From contig CAZMEV010000020.1 in the NCBI GenBank assembly GCA_964565375.1, forward strand, positions 1 to 34,568: a stretch of DNA of 34,568 nucleotides. Direction: 5' to 3'. Shown one piece after another: positions 7,645-14,516 of this stretch. The stretch comes from SLAN01 sp964565375 (lineage in GTDB: Bacteria > Spirochaetota > Spirochaetia > DSM-27196 > SKKC01). The position numbers were made by a program, and so were the translations under genes. The stretch's first letter is position 1. The number at the start of each line of letters is the position of its first letter. A model generated the notes under the pieces. That model worked only from the letters and a program-made list of their open reading frames with translations. It searched no databases and was not told the DNA's origin.

Positions 7645-8700
7645 ATGAAAATAGGAATACCGAGGTCCCTGCTATATTTCTATTATTACCCGTTATGGGA
7701 GGAACTGTTCCGACAGCTTGGTATCGAAATTGTGGTGTCGGACACGAACAACCAACGTATACTCAACCGGGGAGTCAAGTACTCCATATCGGAGATCTGT
7801 GTTCCCATGAAGGTGTATATCGGGCAGGTGCTCGACCTCGTCGACGAGGGTGTTGACTATGTGTATGTGCCGCGGATTGTGAATATTCGTAAAGGAGTAA
7901 CCCTGTGTCCGAAGTTCCTTGGGCTGCCCGACATGATCCGGCATTCCTTGCCCGGCCTGGAGCACCGGATCCTTACACATACGGTTTCACAGAAAAGCGA
8001 CGACATCACCGATTGGCGGGACTACCGTGAGTTTCTTGAAATCTTTGACATAACCAGGGCAACGCTCAAGCGTGCGCTGCGGGCGGCAAGCAGAGAGTGG
8101 CAGCTCTTTCGGGCCGGACACCGGAATGGATGGACCACCGATGAACTCTTAAACAATTCCCGGCAAGCTCCGGAAAACCCGGACTTGACCATTGGCCTTC
8201 TTGGCTACGTGTACAATGTCTACGACAACTACATAAACCTTGATCTTATCGACACGCTTCGGCGCATGAATGTCGCTGTGAAAACATTCGAAATGGTCGA
8301 TGATAAAACAATTGACCGCGAAGTCGAGCAGTTCGATGGCGGCAAGAAAATGTTCTGGGAGTTCACGAACAAGACCCTCGGTGCCGGTTATCATTTTCTT
8401 CGCTCGCCGGAAATCGACGGTGTTATCCACATAACCGCCTTCGGCTGCGGCCCCGATTCAATACTCGGCCCGTATTTCGACATCGATTCGGGCTCACACG
8501 AAAAACCCTTCATGACGCTGCGCATTGACGAACAGACCGGTGAGAGTCATTTGCTTACCCGGGTAGAGGCATTCGTTGACCTTCTCAAACGGCACAAGAA
8601 AAAACAGCAGCGCAGCCTCAGGCCCGACAGAGTACATGAGCGACCGGCGGGGTCCGTAGTGCATATCGAACATCAGCGCGGAAACGGGGCGGCCGTATGA
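7645..8700 (+). CDS. DUF2229-type dehydratase-activase-related protein, first paralogue
   Basis: A 351-residue protein of the acyl-CoA dehydratase activase-related (DUF2229, 'CoA protein activase') group, starting with the characteristic MKIGIPRSLLYFYY. Three cysteines stand in conserved settings: Cys52 (EICVPMK), Cys88 (TLCPKFLG) and Cys268 (AFGCGPDS). The next gene has cysteines at equivalent places, so these are likely iron-sulfur ligands. In many bacteria this module is part of a very large protein fused behind BadF-type ATPase domains; here it is separate. It overlaps the second paralogue by 4 bp (ATGA), so the three genes are translationally coupled. No Shine-Dalgarno sequence is visible before ATG 7645. 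The reaction served is unknown. Confidence 0.85.
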   Translation: MKIGIPRSLLYFYYYPLWEELFRQLGIEIVVSDTNNQRILNRGVKYSISEICVPMKVYIGQVLDLVDEGVDYVYVPRIVNIRKGVTLCPKFLGLPDMIRHSLPGLEHRILTHTVSQKSDDITDWRDYREFLEIFDITRATLKRALRAASREWQLFRAGHRNGWTTDELLNNSRQAPENPDLTIGLLGYVYNVYDNYINLDLIDTLRRMNVAVKTFEMVDDKTIDREVEQFDGGKKMFWEFTNKTLGAGYHFLRSPEIDGVIHITAFGCGPDSILGPYFDIDSGSHEKPFMTLRIDEQTGESHLLTRVEAFVDLLKRHKKKQQRSLRPDRVHERPAGSVVHIEHQRGNGAAV

Positions 8701-9776
8701 AAGTCAGCTTTCCATATATGGATAACCCTGTGCTCTATTACAAGCTGTTACGGTGGCTCGGACACGAGGTTATCGTTCCCCCGCGCCCAACGCAGAAAAC
8801 CATAAAGATGGGCGTCAAATACGCGCCGGAGTTCGCCTGTTTTCCTTTGAAGGTGATTATGGGGACGTACATGGAAGTTTATGAGATGGGCGCCGACACG
8901 ATTATAACCAGCGGTGGTCAGGGCCCTTGCCGTGCCGGCTTTTATGGCCGGGTACACCAGAAGATTCTCGACAGCAGCAATATTGACCTCGACATAATTA
9001 TTTTCGACTCTCCGAAAGACTGGCGCCCGTTCCTCCGTAATGTGCGCAAGCTGCAGAAGGGCACCTCATGGCTCGATTTCCTGCTGACCATACGGGCTGC
9101 ATACCGGCTTGCGCATTCACTCGACCGCGTCGAGAAGTTCATGCACCGACAGCGAGCCTATACCGATACACGGATCGCTTCACAGGCATGGGAGGATATC
9201 AAGGCACGCTACATGAAAATAAAGACGTCGAAGGAGATCCCTGCGGTAGAGCGTTGGGCGAAGGAGCGCCTGCAGCGACTTGACTTCGCCTATCCTCATC
9301 CCTCCAATCGGATCAAGATCGGCATTATCGGCGAGATATACGTTGTCATGGAGGGCTCGACGAATAACGACATAGAAACAATGCTCAACGAGCTCGGCTG
9401 TGAGGTAGAACGCTCGCATTATGTCTCCGAATACGTGGACAGCCATCTTGTTCCCTGGCGATTCAAGGATCATAAGCATATCCTCGATAAAGGTACGCCC
9501 TATCTCGAAATCAAAATTGGTGGGCATGCAAAACGTTCTCTAGGGCACGTCGTGGATTTCAAGGAACGGGGATTTGACGGAGTTATCCACCTTAAACCGT
9601 TCGGCTGTCTTCCGGAGATCGTGGCCCAGAGTATTATGGACAAGGTATCGCGTGAGCTGGATATGCCTGTCCTGTCACTTTCGGTCGATGAACAGCTTGC
9701 CAGGGCGAACGTTCAGACCCGCATCGAAGCCTTTCTCGACCTGATACGACAGAAACGAGGAGTAAAAGTAGCATGA
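8697..9776 (+). CDS. DUF2229-type dehydratase-activase-related protein, second paralogue
   Basis: A 359-residue paralogue of the preceding protein. It has the same fold pattern, from the N-terminal KVSFPYMDNPVLYYKLLRWLG to a C-terminal LSVDEQLARANVQTRIEAFLDL that parallels RIDEQTGESHLLTRVEAFVDL in the first gene. Its cysteines Cys48 (FACFPLK), Cys78 (GPCRAGFYG) and Cys304 (PFGCLPE) occupy the same three positions as in the partner, consistent with a heterodimer whose subunits each bind part of an iron-sulfur cluster, as in HgdAB-type dehydratases. It overlaps both neighbours by 4 bp. The heterodimer proposal is inference from the pairing and the cysteines; no biochemical role is established for this pair. 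Confidence 0.85.
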   Translation: MKVSFPYMDNPVLYYKLLRWLGHEVIVPPRPTQKTIKMGVKYAPEFACFPLKVIMGTYMEVYEMGADTIITSGGQGPCRAGFYGRVHQKILDSSNIDLDIIIFDSPKDWRPFLRNVRKLQKGTSWLDFLLTIRAAYRLAHSLDRVEKFMHRQRAYTDTRIASQAWEDIKARYMKIKTSKEIPAVERWAKERLQRLDFAYPHPSNRIKIGIIGEIYVVMEGSTNNDIETMLNELGCEVERSHYVSEYVDSHLVPWRFKDHKHILDKGTPYLEIKIGGHAKRSLGHVVDFKERGFDGVIHLKPFGCLPEIVAQSIMDKVSRELDMPVLSLSVDEQLARANVQTRIEAFLDLIRQKRGVKVA

Positions 9777-10822
9777 ACGAGCTCTATGTAGGTGTGGATA
9801 TCGGATCGGTCAGCATAAATATTGTTGCAATAGACGAAAACAAGAACGCTCATTTCAAGCTCTATGAACGCAACACCGGTTCTCCCGTTGACGTCGTAAA
9901 AGACGGTTTGTACCGACTCGGGGAAAAGGCAGGAGATAATTACACCGTCTGCGGAGTCGGCGTGACGGGAAGCGGCAGGCAGCTCATAGGCACAATAATC
10001 GGGGCGGATATAATCAAGAACGAGATCACCGCTCATGCGATCGCAACCATAGACCAGGTACCGGATGTCGGAACCATTTTCGAAATAGGTGGACAGGACT
10101 CCAAGCTCATAATTGTGCAGAACGAGATTGTGACGAACTTCGCCATGAACTCCGTTTGTGCCGCAGGCACCGGCTCTTTTCTCGATCATCAGGCACAGCG
10201 ACTGGGCGTGCGCATTGACGAGCTCGGACGACTTGCCCTTCAGTCCACGCGCGATGTGAGAATCGCCGGACGGTGCACCGTTTTCGCCGAGTCGGATATG
10301 ATCTCCAAACAGCAGTACGGCTTCACGAAGCCCGAGATCATTAACGGACTTTGTGAGGCGCTCGTACGTAACTACATGAACAATCTCGTCCGTGGACGGG
10401 AATTGCAGCCGCGCTTTGTCTTTCAGGGAGGAGTGGCCGCCAACGAAGGGATCAAGGCTGCGGTTGAAAAAGAAATCGGGCAGGAAGTGATCATTCCCGA
10501 GAACTTCGACGTTATGGGTGCAATCGGAAGCGCGCTTCTAGCGCGTGATGAAATGATGGAATCCGGCCGCGAAACCAGGTTCCGCGGCTTCGAAGTTGCT
10601 GAGGACGTCTTTGAAACCAGCACCTTCATCTGCGAAGACTGCGCGAACGAATGCGAGGTTATCCGTATTCTCAGTAATGGGCGCACCATTGCGATGACCG
10701 GGGACCGCTGCAATAAATGGTCGGAAAGTCCAGTGGATGAGGACGTTTCACGGCCTGACTCCGAAAACACCCCGTGTGCGGGAAACGGCCTCGGCGTAAA
10801 TTGCCCTGAGACCGTAAGTTAG
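9773..10822 (+). CDS. BadF/BadG/HgdC-type ASKHA ATPase (2-hydroxyacyl-CoA dehydratase activase)
   Basis: An ATP-dependent electron-transfer activase of the ASKHA superfamily. The phosphate-1 loop GVDIGSVSINIV is at about residues 7-18, GGQDSKL at about 106-112, and GGVAANEG and GAIGSALLA are near the C-terminal end of the core. Cys129 (NSVCAAGTGSF) and Cys168 (AGRCTVFAESD) are the two cysteines that in HgdC hold a [4Fe-4S] cluster across the homodimer. Beyond the usual core, the tail carries Cys287, Cys290, Cys294 and Cys313, a zinc- or cluster-binding knuckle like that in the large fused activases. It is coupled to the upstream gene by an ATGA overlap. No dehydratase subunit is encoded nearby, so its electron acceptor may be the two upstream proteins. 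Confidence 0.9.
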   Translation: MNELYVGVDIGSVSINIVAIDENKNAHFKLYERNTGSPVDVVKDGLYRLGEKAGDNYTVCGVGVTGSGRQLIGTIIGADIIKNEITAHAIATIDQVPDVGTIFEIGGQDSKLIIVQNEIVTNFAMNSVCAAGTGSFLDHQAQRLGVRIDELGRLALQSTRDVRIAGRCTVFAESDMISKQQYGFTKPEIINGLCEALVRNYMNNLVRGRELQPRFVFQGGVAANEGIKAAVEKEIGQEVIIPENFDVMGAIGSALLARDEMMESGRETRFRGFEVAEDVFETSTFICEDCANECEVIRILSNGRTIAMTGDRCNKWSESPVDEDVSRPDSENTPCAGNGLGVNCPETVS

Positions 10823-10835
10823 TCGCGGCCCGTAA

Positions 10836-11486
10836 TCACGCCACCATTTTCGCGTAGCGCCCGGCGTCAGTGTCTTCACAGTGGAATCCAAGCTTCTCGA
10901 GATATCGACTGTGTTCCTCCACATGAGCATGGGCAACGACGCGAGAGGCACCCTTCCCGGCGAACAGCCCATCTTTTTCCGCGTAGAGATGACCGCCGTT
11001 CTTGAAGTCGCGATAGGCCGGTGTCACGTAGTCGGTCTGGATGTTTACGGTCCTGTCATCGACCCAGTCGTACACAACAAGGCCGACCGGACTCAAGTTG
11101 CGGGTGACAAGCAACCACTCGCGCCGGTCTTCCCCGGAGCTTTCGCCGGTTCCGTCTGCGAGCGACGGGAAATCCGGAAAAAACGCGGAAATGTCGTCCC
11201 TGTACCGGTGAATAAAGCTTTTCATCATGGGATCGTTTGCATCGCGCGTGAACGCTTCAAATGAATCACGATTTCGGGCCATCTGCCGCAGGTAATAGAC
11301 ATCGACCCCTACAATCCATGCATTAACGAGAAATACCGGCCATGCCGCAATTGTTCCCGCATACGCGACGAAGGCAAATGCCCCGGCGAGATTAATCCAG
11401 CGAAGTCGCCAGACATTTGACATGGTCAACGAGAGCGCAACAAGAACAGAGGCGAGATAGCCGAGTCCTTCCACGAAATATTCCAT
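10836..11486 (-). CDS. YgjV-type inner-membrane protein with GNAT-like C-terminal domain
   Basis: A 216-residue protein. About the first 80 residues form three to four hydrophobic helices of the YgjV type (GYLASVLVALSLTMSNV, INLAGAFAFVAYAGTI, FLVNAWIVGVDVYYL). The remainder is soluble and resembles an acetyltransferase-like domain (YDWVDDRTVNIQTDYVTPAYRDF, then RVVAHAHVEEHSRYLEKLGF). This combination is known in other YgjV proteins; its function is not. ATG 11486 has GGAGG only two bases upstream, an unusually tight spacing, while TTG 11495 has no ribosome-binding site, so the start is uncertain. It converges on the activase gene with a 13-bp gap. Confidence 0.75.
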   Translation of the reverse strand: MEYFVEGLGYLASVLVALSLTMSNVWRLRWINLAGAFAFVAYAGTIAAWPVFLVNAWIVGVDVYYLRQMARNRDSFEAFTRDANDPMMKSFIHRYRDDISAFFPDFPSLADGTGESSGEDRREWLLVTRNLSPVGLVVYDWVDDRTVNIQTDYVTPAYRDFKNGGHLYAEKDGLFAGKGASRVVAHAHVEEHSRYLEKLGFHCEDTDAGRYAKMVA

Positions 11487-11512
11487 AGCCTCCAATGCTT
11501 AGTAGGAATTGC

Positions 11513-11587
11513 CGGCTCTGTCCAGTAAGAGCCGCCGGTAAGATAAGAGCAACCGGTTGGGAGCGAATTGAAAAAGCAGGGCAATTC
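11513..11587. promoter_or_regulatory. Two inverted repeats in the divergent YgjV/dgcN intergenic region
   Basis: A perfect 7-bp inverted repeat (CGGCTCT/AGAGCCG, 11513-11519 and 11528-11534, 8-nt loop) and a perfect 6-bp inverted repeat (GAATTG/CAATTC, 11565-11570 and 11582-11587, 11-nt spacer) lie upstream of the dgcN-like operon. The second overlaps TTGAAA (11568-11573), which could be a -35 element, though no good -10 follows. Either could be an operator. No T-run follows, so these are not standard terminators. Confidence 0.25.
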
Positions 11588-11627
11588 ATGAAATATTGAA
11601 ACGCACTACGGAAGGAATCTGACGCAC

Positions 11628-12629
11628 ATGATAAGAACCCCCTACCTACTGTTCCTCGGCGACGCATCCGATCAGCTTGCTGCGAAGACGGCGCAGGGCA
11701 TTCGTGACTGGCGACCGGAATACGCGCTCGGTCAGTACCGGCTGACCGGCTGCAATGCCGACCTGGGACTTGCCGACATGAGTCTCGATGAAGCCTATGC
11801 GGCCGGCGCAAAAACACTTGTGGTTGGAGTAGCCAATCGTGGAGGAGTAATATCTGCCGCATGGAAGTCGGTTCTTGTCAGCGCCCTTGAAACAGGTTTC
11901 GATCTCGCTTCAGGTCTTCATAATCTGCTGCGGGATGAACCGGATCTCCTGGCAGCAGCCGAGCGAAACGGCCGGATTCTGCACGATGTCCGACTGCCGC
12001 AGGTTAAGTACCCGATAGCCGATGGACGGCCTCGCCCGGGCAGGCGCTGCCTGACGGTGGGAACCGATTGCTCGGTGGGGAAAATGTATACCTCGCTCGC
12101 GCTGCATCATGCGCTTTCAGAACGACGGGTCAAGGCCTCCTTTCGTGCCACAGGACAGACCGGCATTCTGATCGACAGCGAGGGCGTGCCTCTCGACGCG
12201 GTGGTAGCAGACTTCATGGCGGGCTCTATCGAGTGGCTTACCCCGGACAACAGCGAAGATCACTGGGATATTATTGAAGGACAGGGATCGCTCTTTCACG
12301 TTTCCTACTCCGGAGTGACGCTTGCGCTCATTCACGGTGGGCAACCGGATGCGCTTGTGCTCTGCCACGAGCCGACGCGAAAACACCTGCGTGGGCTTCC
12401 GCACTATCCGGTTCCTTCGCTCGAGGCGCTTCGCGATCTTTCGCTTGAAATGGCCCGCATCGTAAATCCCGCCTGCGTTGTTGCAGGTATTGCGGTGAAC
12501 ACATCCGGAATGGAAGAGACTGAGGTCGATGGGTATCTGAGTGAACTCGAACAGCGCATGGACCTTCCCGCAGTGGACCCGTTTCGACATGGAGCCGGTG
12601 CCATCGCTGACCGCCTGCTCTCCATATGA
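11628..12629 (+). CDS. dgcN: DgcN-like D-glutamate N-acetyltransferase (DUF1611)
   Basis: A 333-residue DUF1611-family protein. Characterised DgcN acetylates D-glutamate to N-acetyl-D-glutamate in a D-glutamate catabolic pathway described in marine bacteria. The sequence shows the family's N-terminal domain (ending about 130) and a P-loop-like second domain with GTDCSVGK at about 145-152, followed by RATGQTGIL and EGQGSLFHVSYSGVTLALIHG, typical of the family. The next gene is a DgcA-like epimerase, the established partner, which strengthens the call. An AAGGA lies about 12 bases upstream of ATG 11628. Gap to the next gene is only about 34 bp. An alternative acyl acceptor cannot be excluded from the sequence. 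Confidence 0.8.
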   Translation: MIRTPYLLFLGDASDQLAAKTAQGIRDWRPEYALGQYRLTGCNADLGLADMSLDEAYAAGAKTLVVGVANRGGVISAAWKSVLVSALETGFDLASGLHNLLRDEPDLLAAAERNGRILHDVRLPQVKYPIADGRPRPGRRCLTVGTDCSVGKMYTSLALHHALSERRVKASFRATGQTGILIDSEGVPLDAVVADFMAGSIEWLTPDNSEDHWDIIEGQGSLFHVSYSGVTLALIHGGQPDALVLCHEPTRKHLRGLPHYPVPSLEALRDLSLEMARIVNPACVVAGIAVNTSGMEETEVDGYLSELEQRMDLPAVDPFRHGAGAIADRLLSI

Positions 12630-12663
12630 TTGAGCTCTCTCCATAATTAAACGGTTGTCCGGT

Positions 12664-13671
12664 ATGAAGCGACGCGTTACTCATGATTCATTTCGACTTG
12701 CCGAACCATTCACCATCTCCCGCGGTAGCCGGACTGTTGCGGAAGTGCTTACGGTATCCCTGAGGGAAGGTGAGATTACAGGGTGGGGCGAGTGCGTTCC
12801 CTACTCCCGTTACGATGAATCGATCGAGAGTGTTACCGGTCAGATTAATTCGCTTCCGGACTTTTTTGACCGGGAGCAGCTTGCCTCACTGCTTCCACCG
12901 GGTGCGGCGCGAAACGCCCTCGATTGTGCCCTGTGGGACCTCGAGGCAAAGCAAAGAAACACGTCGGTATGGAAACTCGCGGGGCTTTCCCGGTTCACCG
13001 GGCGGAGCATCCCGAGGCCCGAACCGACGGCATTTACGCTGTCGCTGGATACCCCACAGCGGATGATGGCAGCGGCGTCACGGAACAAACATCGACCTCT
13101 ACTTAAAATTAAACTCGGTACTCCCGAGGACCTTCCGAGGCTCGAGGCGGTACGACAGGGCGCGCCGAACTCCCGGATTATCGTGGATGCGAATGAAGGA
13201 TGGAGCGTGGATGACTACCACAGGCTTGCCCCACGGCTTCTCGACCTCGGCGTTGAGATGGTGGAGCAGCCCTTTCCCGCGGGAAACGACTCGGCACTCG
13301 AGACTATGGAACGCCCAGTGCGGCTGTGTGCGGATGAATCATGTCATGACCGGGCGAGTCTGGCGACACTTGCGGGCAAGTACGACGTTGTTAATATTAA
13401 GCTTGATAAAACCGGCGGGCTGACGGAGGCGCTTGCACTTCGCAGTCAGGCTGCCTCTGCCGGATTCGGGATAATGGTGGGATGCATGGTAGGGTCATCA
13501 TTGGCTATGGCTCCGGCCGTGCTGCTTGCTCAAGGTGCCGATTTCGTTGACCTTGACGGTCCGCTGCTGCTTGCAGAGGATAGACCATGCCCACTTGTCT
13601 ATGACGAAGACGGGGTTCACCCGCCGCCGGCGGAACTGTGGGGACAGAGTTACCAGGGGAGGAGTGAATGA
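12664..13671 (+). CDS. dgcA: Dipeptide-epimerase-family racemase (DgcA-like, N-acetyl-D-Glu racemase)
   Basis: Enolase-superfamily, muconate-lactonizing-type protein of 335 residues. Catalytic and metal residues are in place: Lys148 and Lys150 (LKIKLG), Asp175 (VDANEGW), Glu201 (VEQPF), Asp224 (CADES), Lys246 (NIKLDK), and a DLDGP motif at 296-300 typical of L-Ala-D/L-Glu epimerases and DgcA. Directly downstream of a dgcN-like gene, the best assignment is racemisation of N-acetyl-D-glutamate; a muropeptide Ala-Glu epimerase is the main alternative. An in-frame TTG at 12655 could add three residues; I prefer ATG 12664. The stop overlaps the start of the aminotransferase by 4 bp (ATGA). Confidence 0.8.
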   Translation: MKRRVTHDSFRLAEPFTISRGSRTVAEVLTVSLREGEITGWGECVPYSRYDESIESVTGQINSLPDFFDREQLASLLPPGAARNALDCALWDLEAKQRNTSVWKLAGLSRFTGRSIPRPEPTAFTLSLDTPQRMMAAASRNKHRPLLKIKLGTPEDLPRLEAVRQGAPNSRIIVDANEGWSVDDYHRLAPRLLDLGVEMVEQPFPAGNDSALETMERPVRLCADESCHDRASLATLAGKYDVVNIKLDKTGGLTEALALRSQAASAGFGIMVGCMVGSSLAMAPAVLLAQGADFVDLDGPLLLAEDRPCPLVYDEDGVHPPPAELWGQSYQGRSE

Positions 13672-14516
13672 GCCGGATGGTGTACATAAACGGGCAATTC
13701 GTGCCCGAAGAGGATGCATGCGTGTCGGTATTCGACCGCGGATTCCTCTTTTCGGATGCGGTATATGAAGTCGTCGCGGTAGTAAAGGGCAAACTTCTGG
13801 ACTTCTCCGGCCACGCGAAGCGACTCCACCGATCGCTTTCGGAGCTGGACATGGAAAACCCCTTTAGCTCGGACGATGAACTGCATTCGATTTTTCGCGA
13901 AGCCCGCGAACGCAATTCACTCGAGGAGGGCGCCATTTACCTGCAGGTAAGCAGGGGCGTGGCCGACCGGAGTTTCATCTTCCCTGATACGGCTTCTCCA
14001 ACGGTTGTGCTGTTCACTCAGGAGATGAATCTGCTGGATAATCCCGCCGCCGAAAGCGGTGTTTCGGTACTTTCATTCGACGACAAACGCTGGGGTCGCC
14101 GCGATATTAAAACCGTGCAGCTTCTCTATCCGTCAATGGCGAAAACGAGAGCACGAAGTCTTGGTGCGCATGACGCATGGTTGGTGGAAGACGGTTATGT
14201 TACCGAAGCCACCTCGAGCAACGCCGGAATCGTGAAAAATGGCACCATTATAACCCGGCAGCTCGGAACTGAAATCCTTCCGGGGGTCACGCGTGCGGCG
14301 GTGCTGAACTATGCGCGCGAGAACAACCTCTCGGTGGAGGAGCGGCCGTTCAGCATTGCTGAGGCTATGGAGGCGGATGAGGCGTTTATGACCTCTTCAG
14401 GGTCGTTCGTACTGCCGGTTGTACGTATAGATAACCGACCCGTCGGAAATGGAAAGCCGGGGCCGGTGGCCAGAGATCTGCGAAAGATTTATCTGAAGGA
14501 AAGTCTTTCTGAATGA
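13668..14516 (+). CDS. Class IV aminotransferase, probable D-amino-acid transaminase
   Basis: PLP-dependent fold-type IV aminotransferase of 282 residues. The PLP lysine is Lys148 (RRDIKTVQLL), the catalytic-loop Glu is Glu180 (VTEATSSN), and the N-terminal FDRGFLFSDAVYEVV and YLQVSRGVADR match D-alanine transaminases, which exchange D-amino acids with 2-oxoglutarate to give D-glutamate. One difference: the Arg-x-His that binds the substrate carboxylate in Bacillus enzymes reads Arg-Ser-Phe here (101-103), so specificity may be altered. A good GGGGAGG precedes the ATG. It overlaps genes on both sides by 4 bp. The position after dgcN-dgcA supports a D-amino-acid role over a branched-chain one, but this is inference. 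Confidence 0.8.
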   Translation: MSRMVYINGQFVPEEDACVSVFDRGFLFSDAVYEVVAVVKGKLLDFSGHAKRLHRSLSELDMENPFSSDDELHSIFREARERNSLEEGAIYLQVSRGVADRSFIFPDTASPTVVLFTQEMNLLDNPAAESGVSVLSFDDKRWGRRDIKTVQLLYPSMAKTRARSLGAHDAWLVEDGYVTEATSSNAGIVKNGTIITRQLGTEILPGVTRAAVLNYARENNLSVEERPFSIAEAMEADEAFMTSSGSFVLPVVRIDNRPVGNGKPGPVARDLRKIYLKESLSE

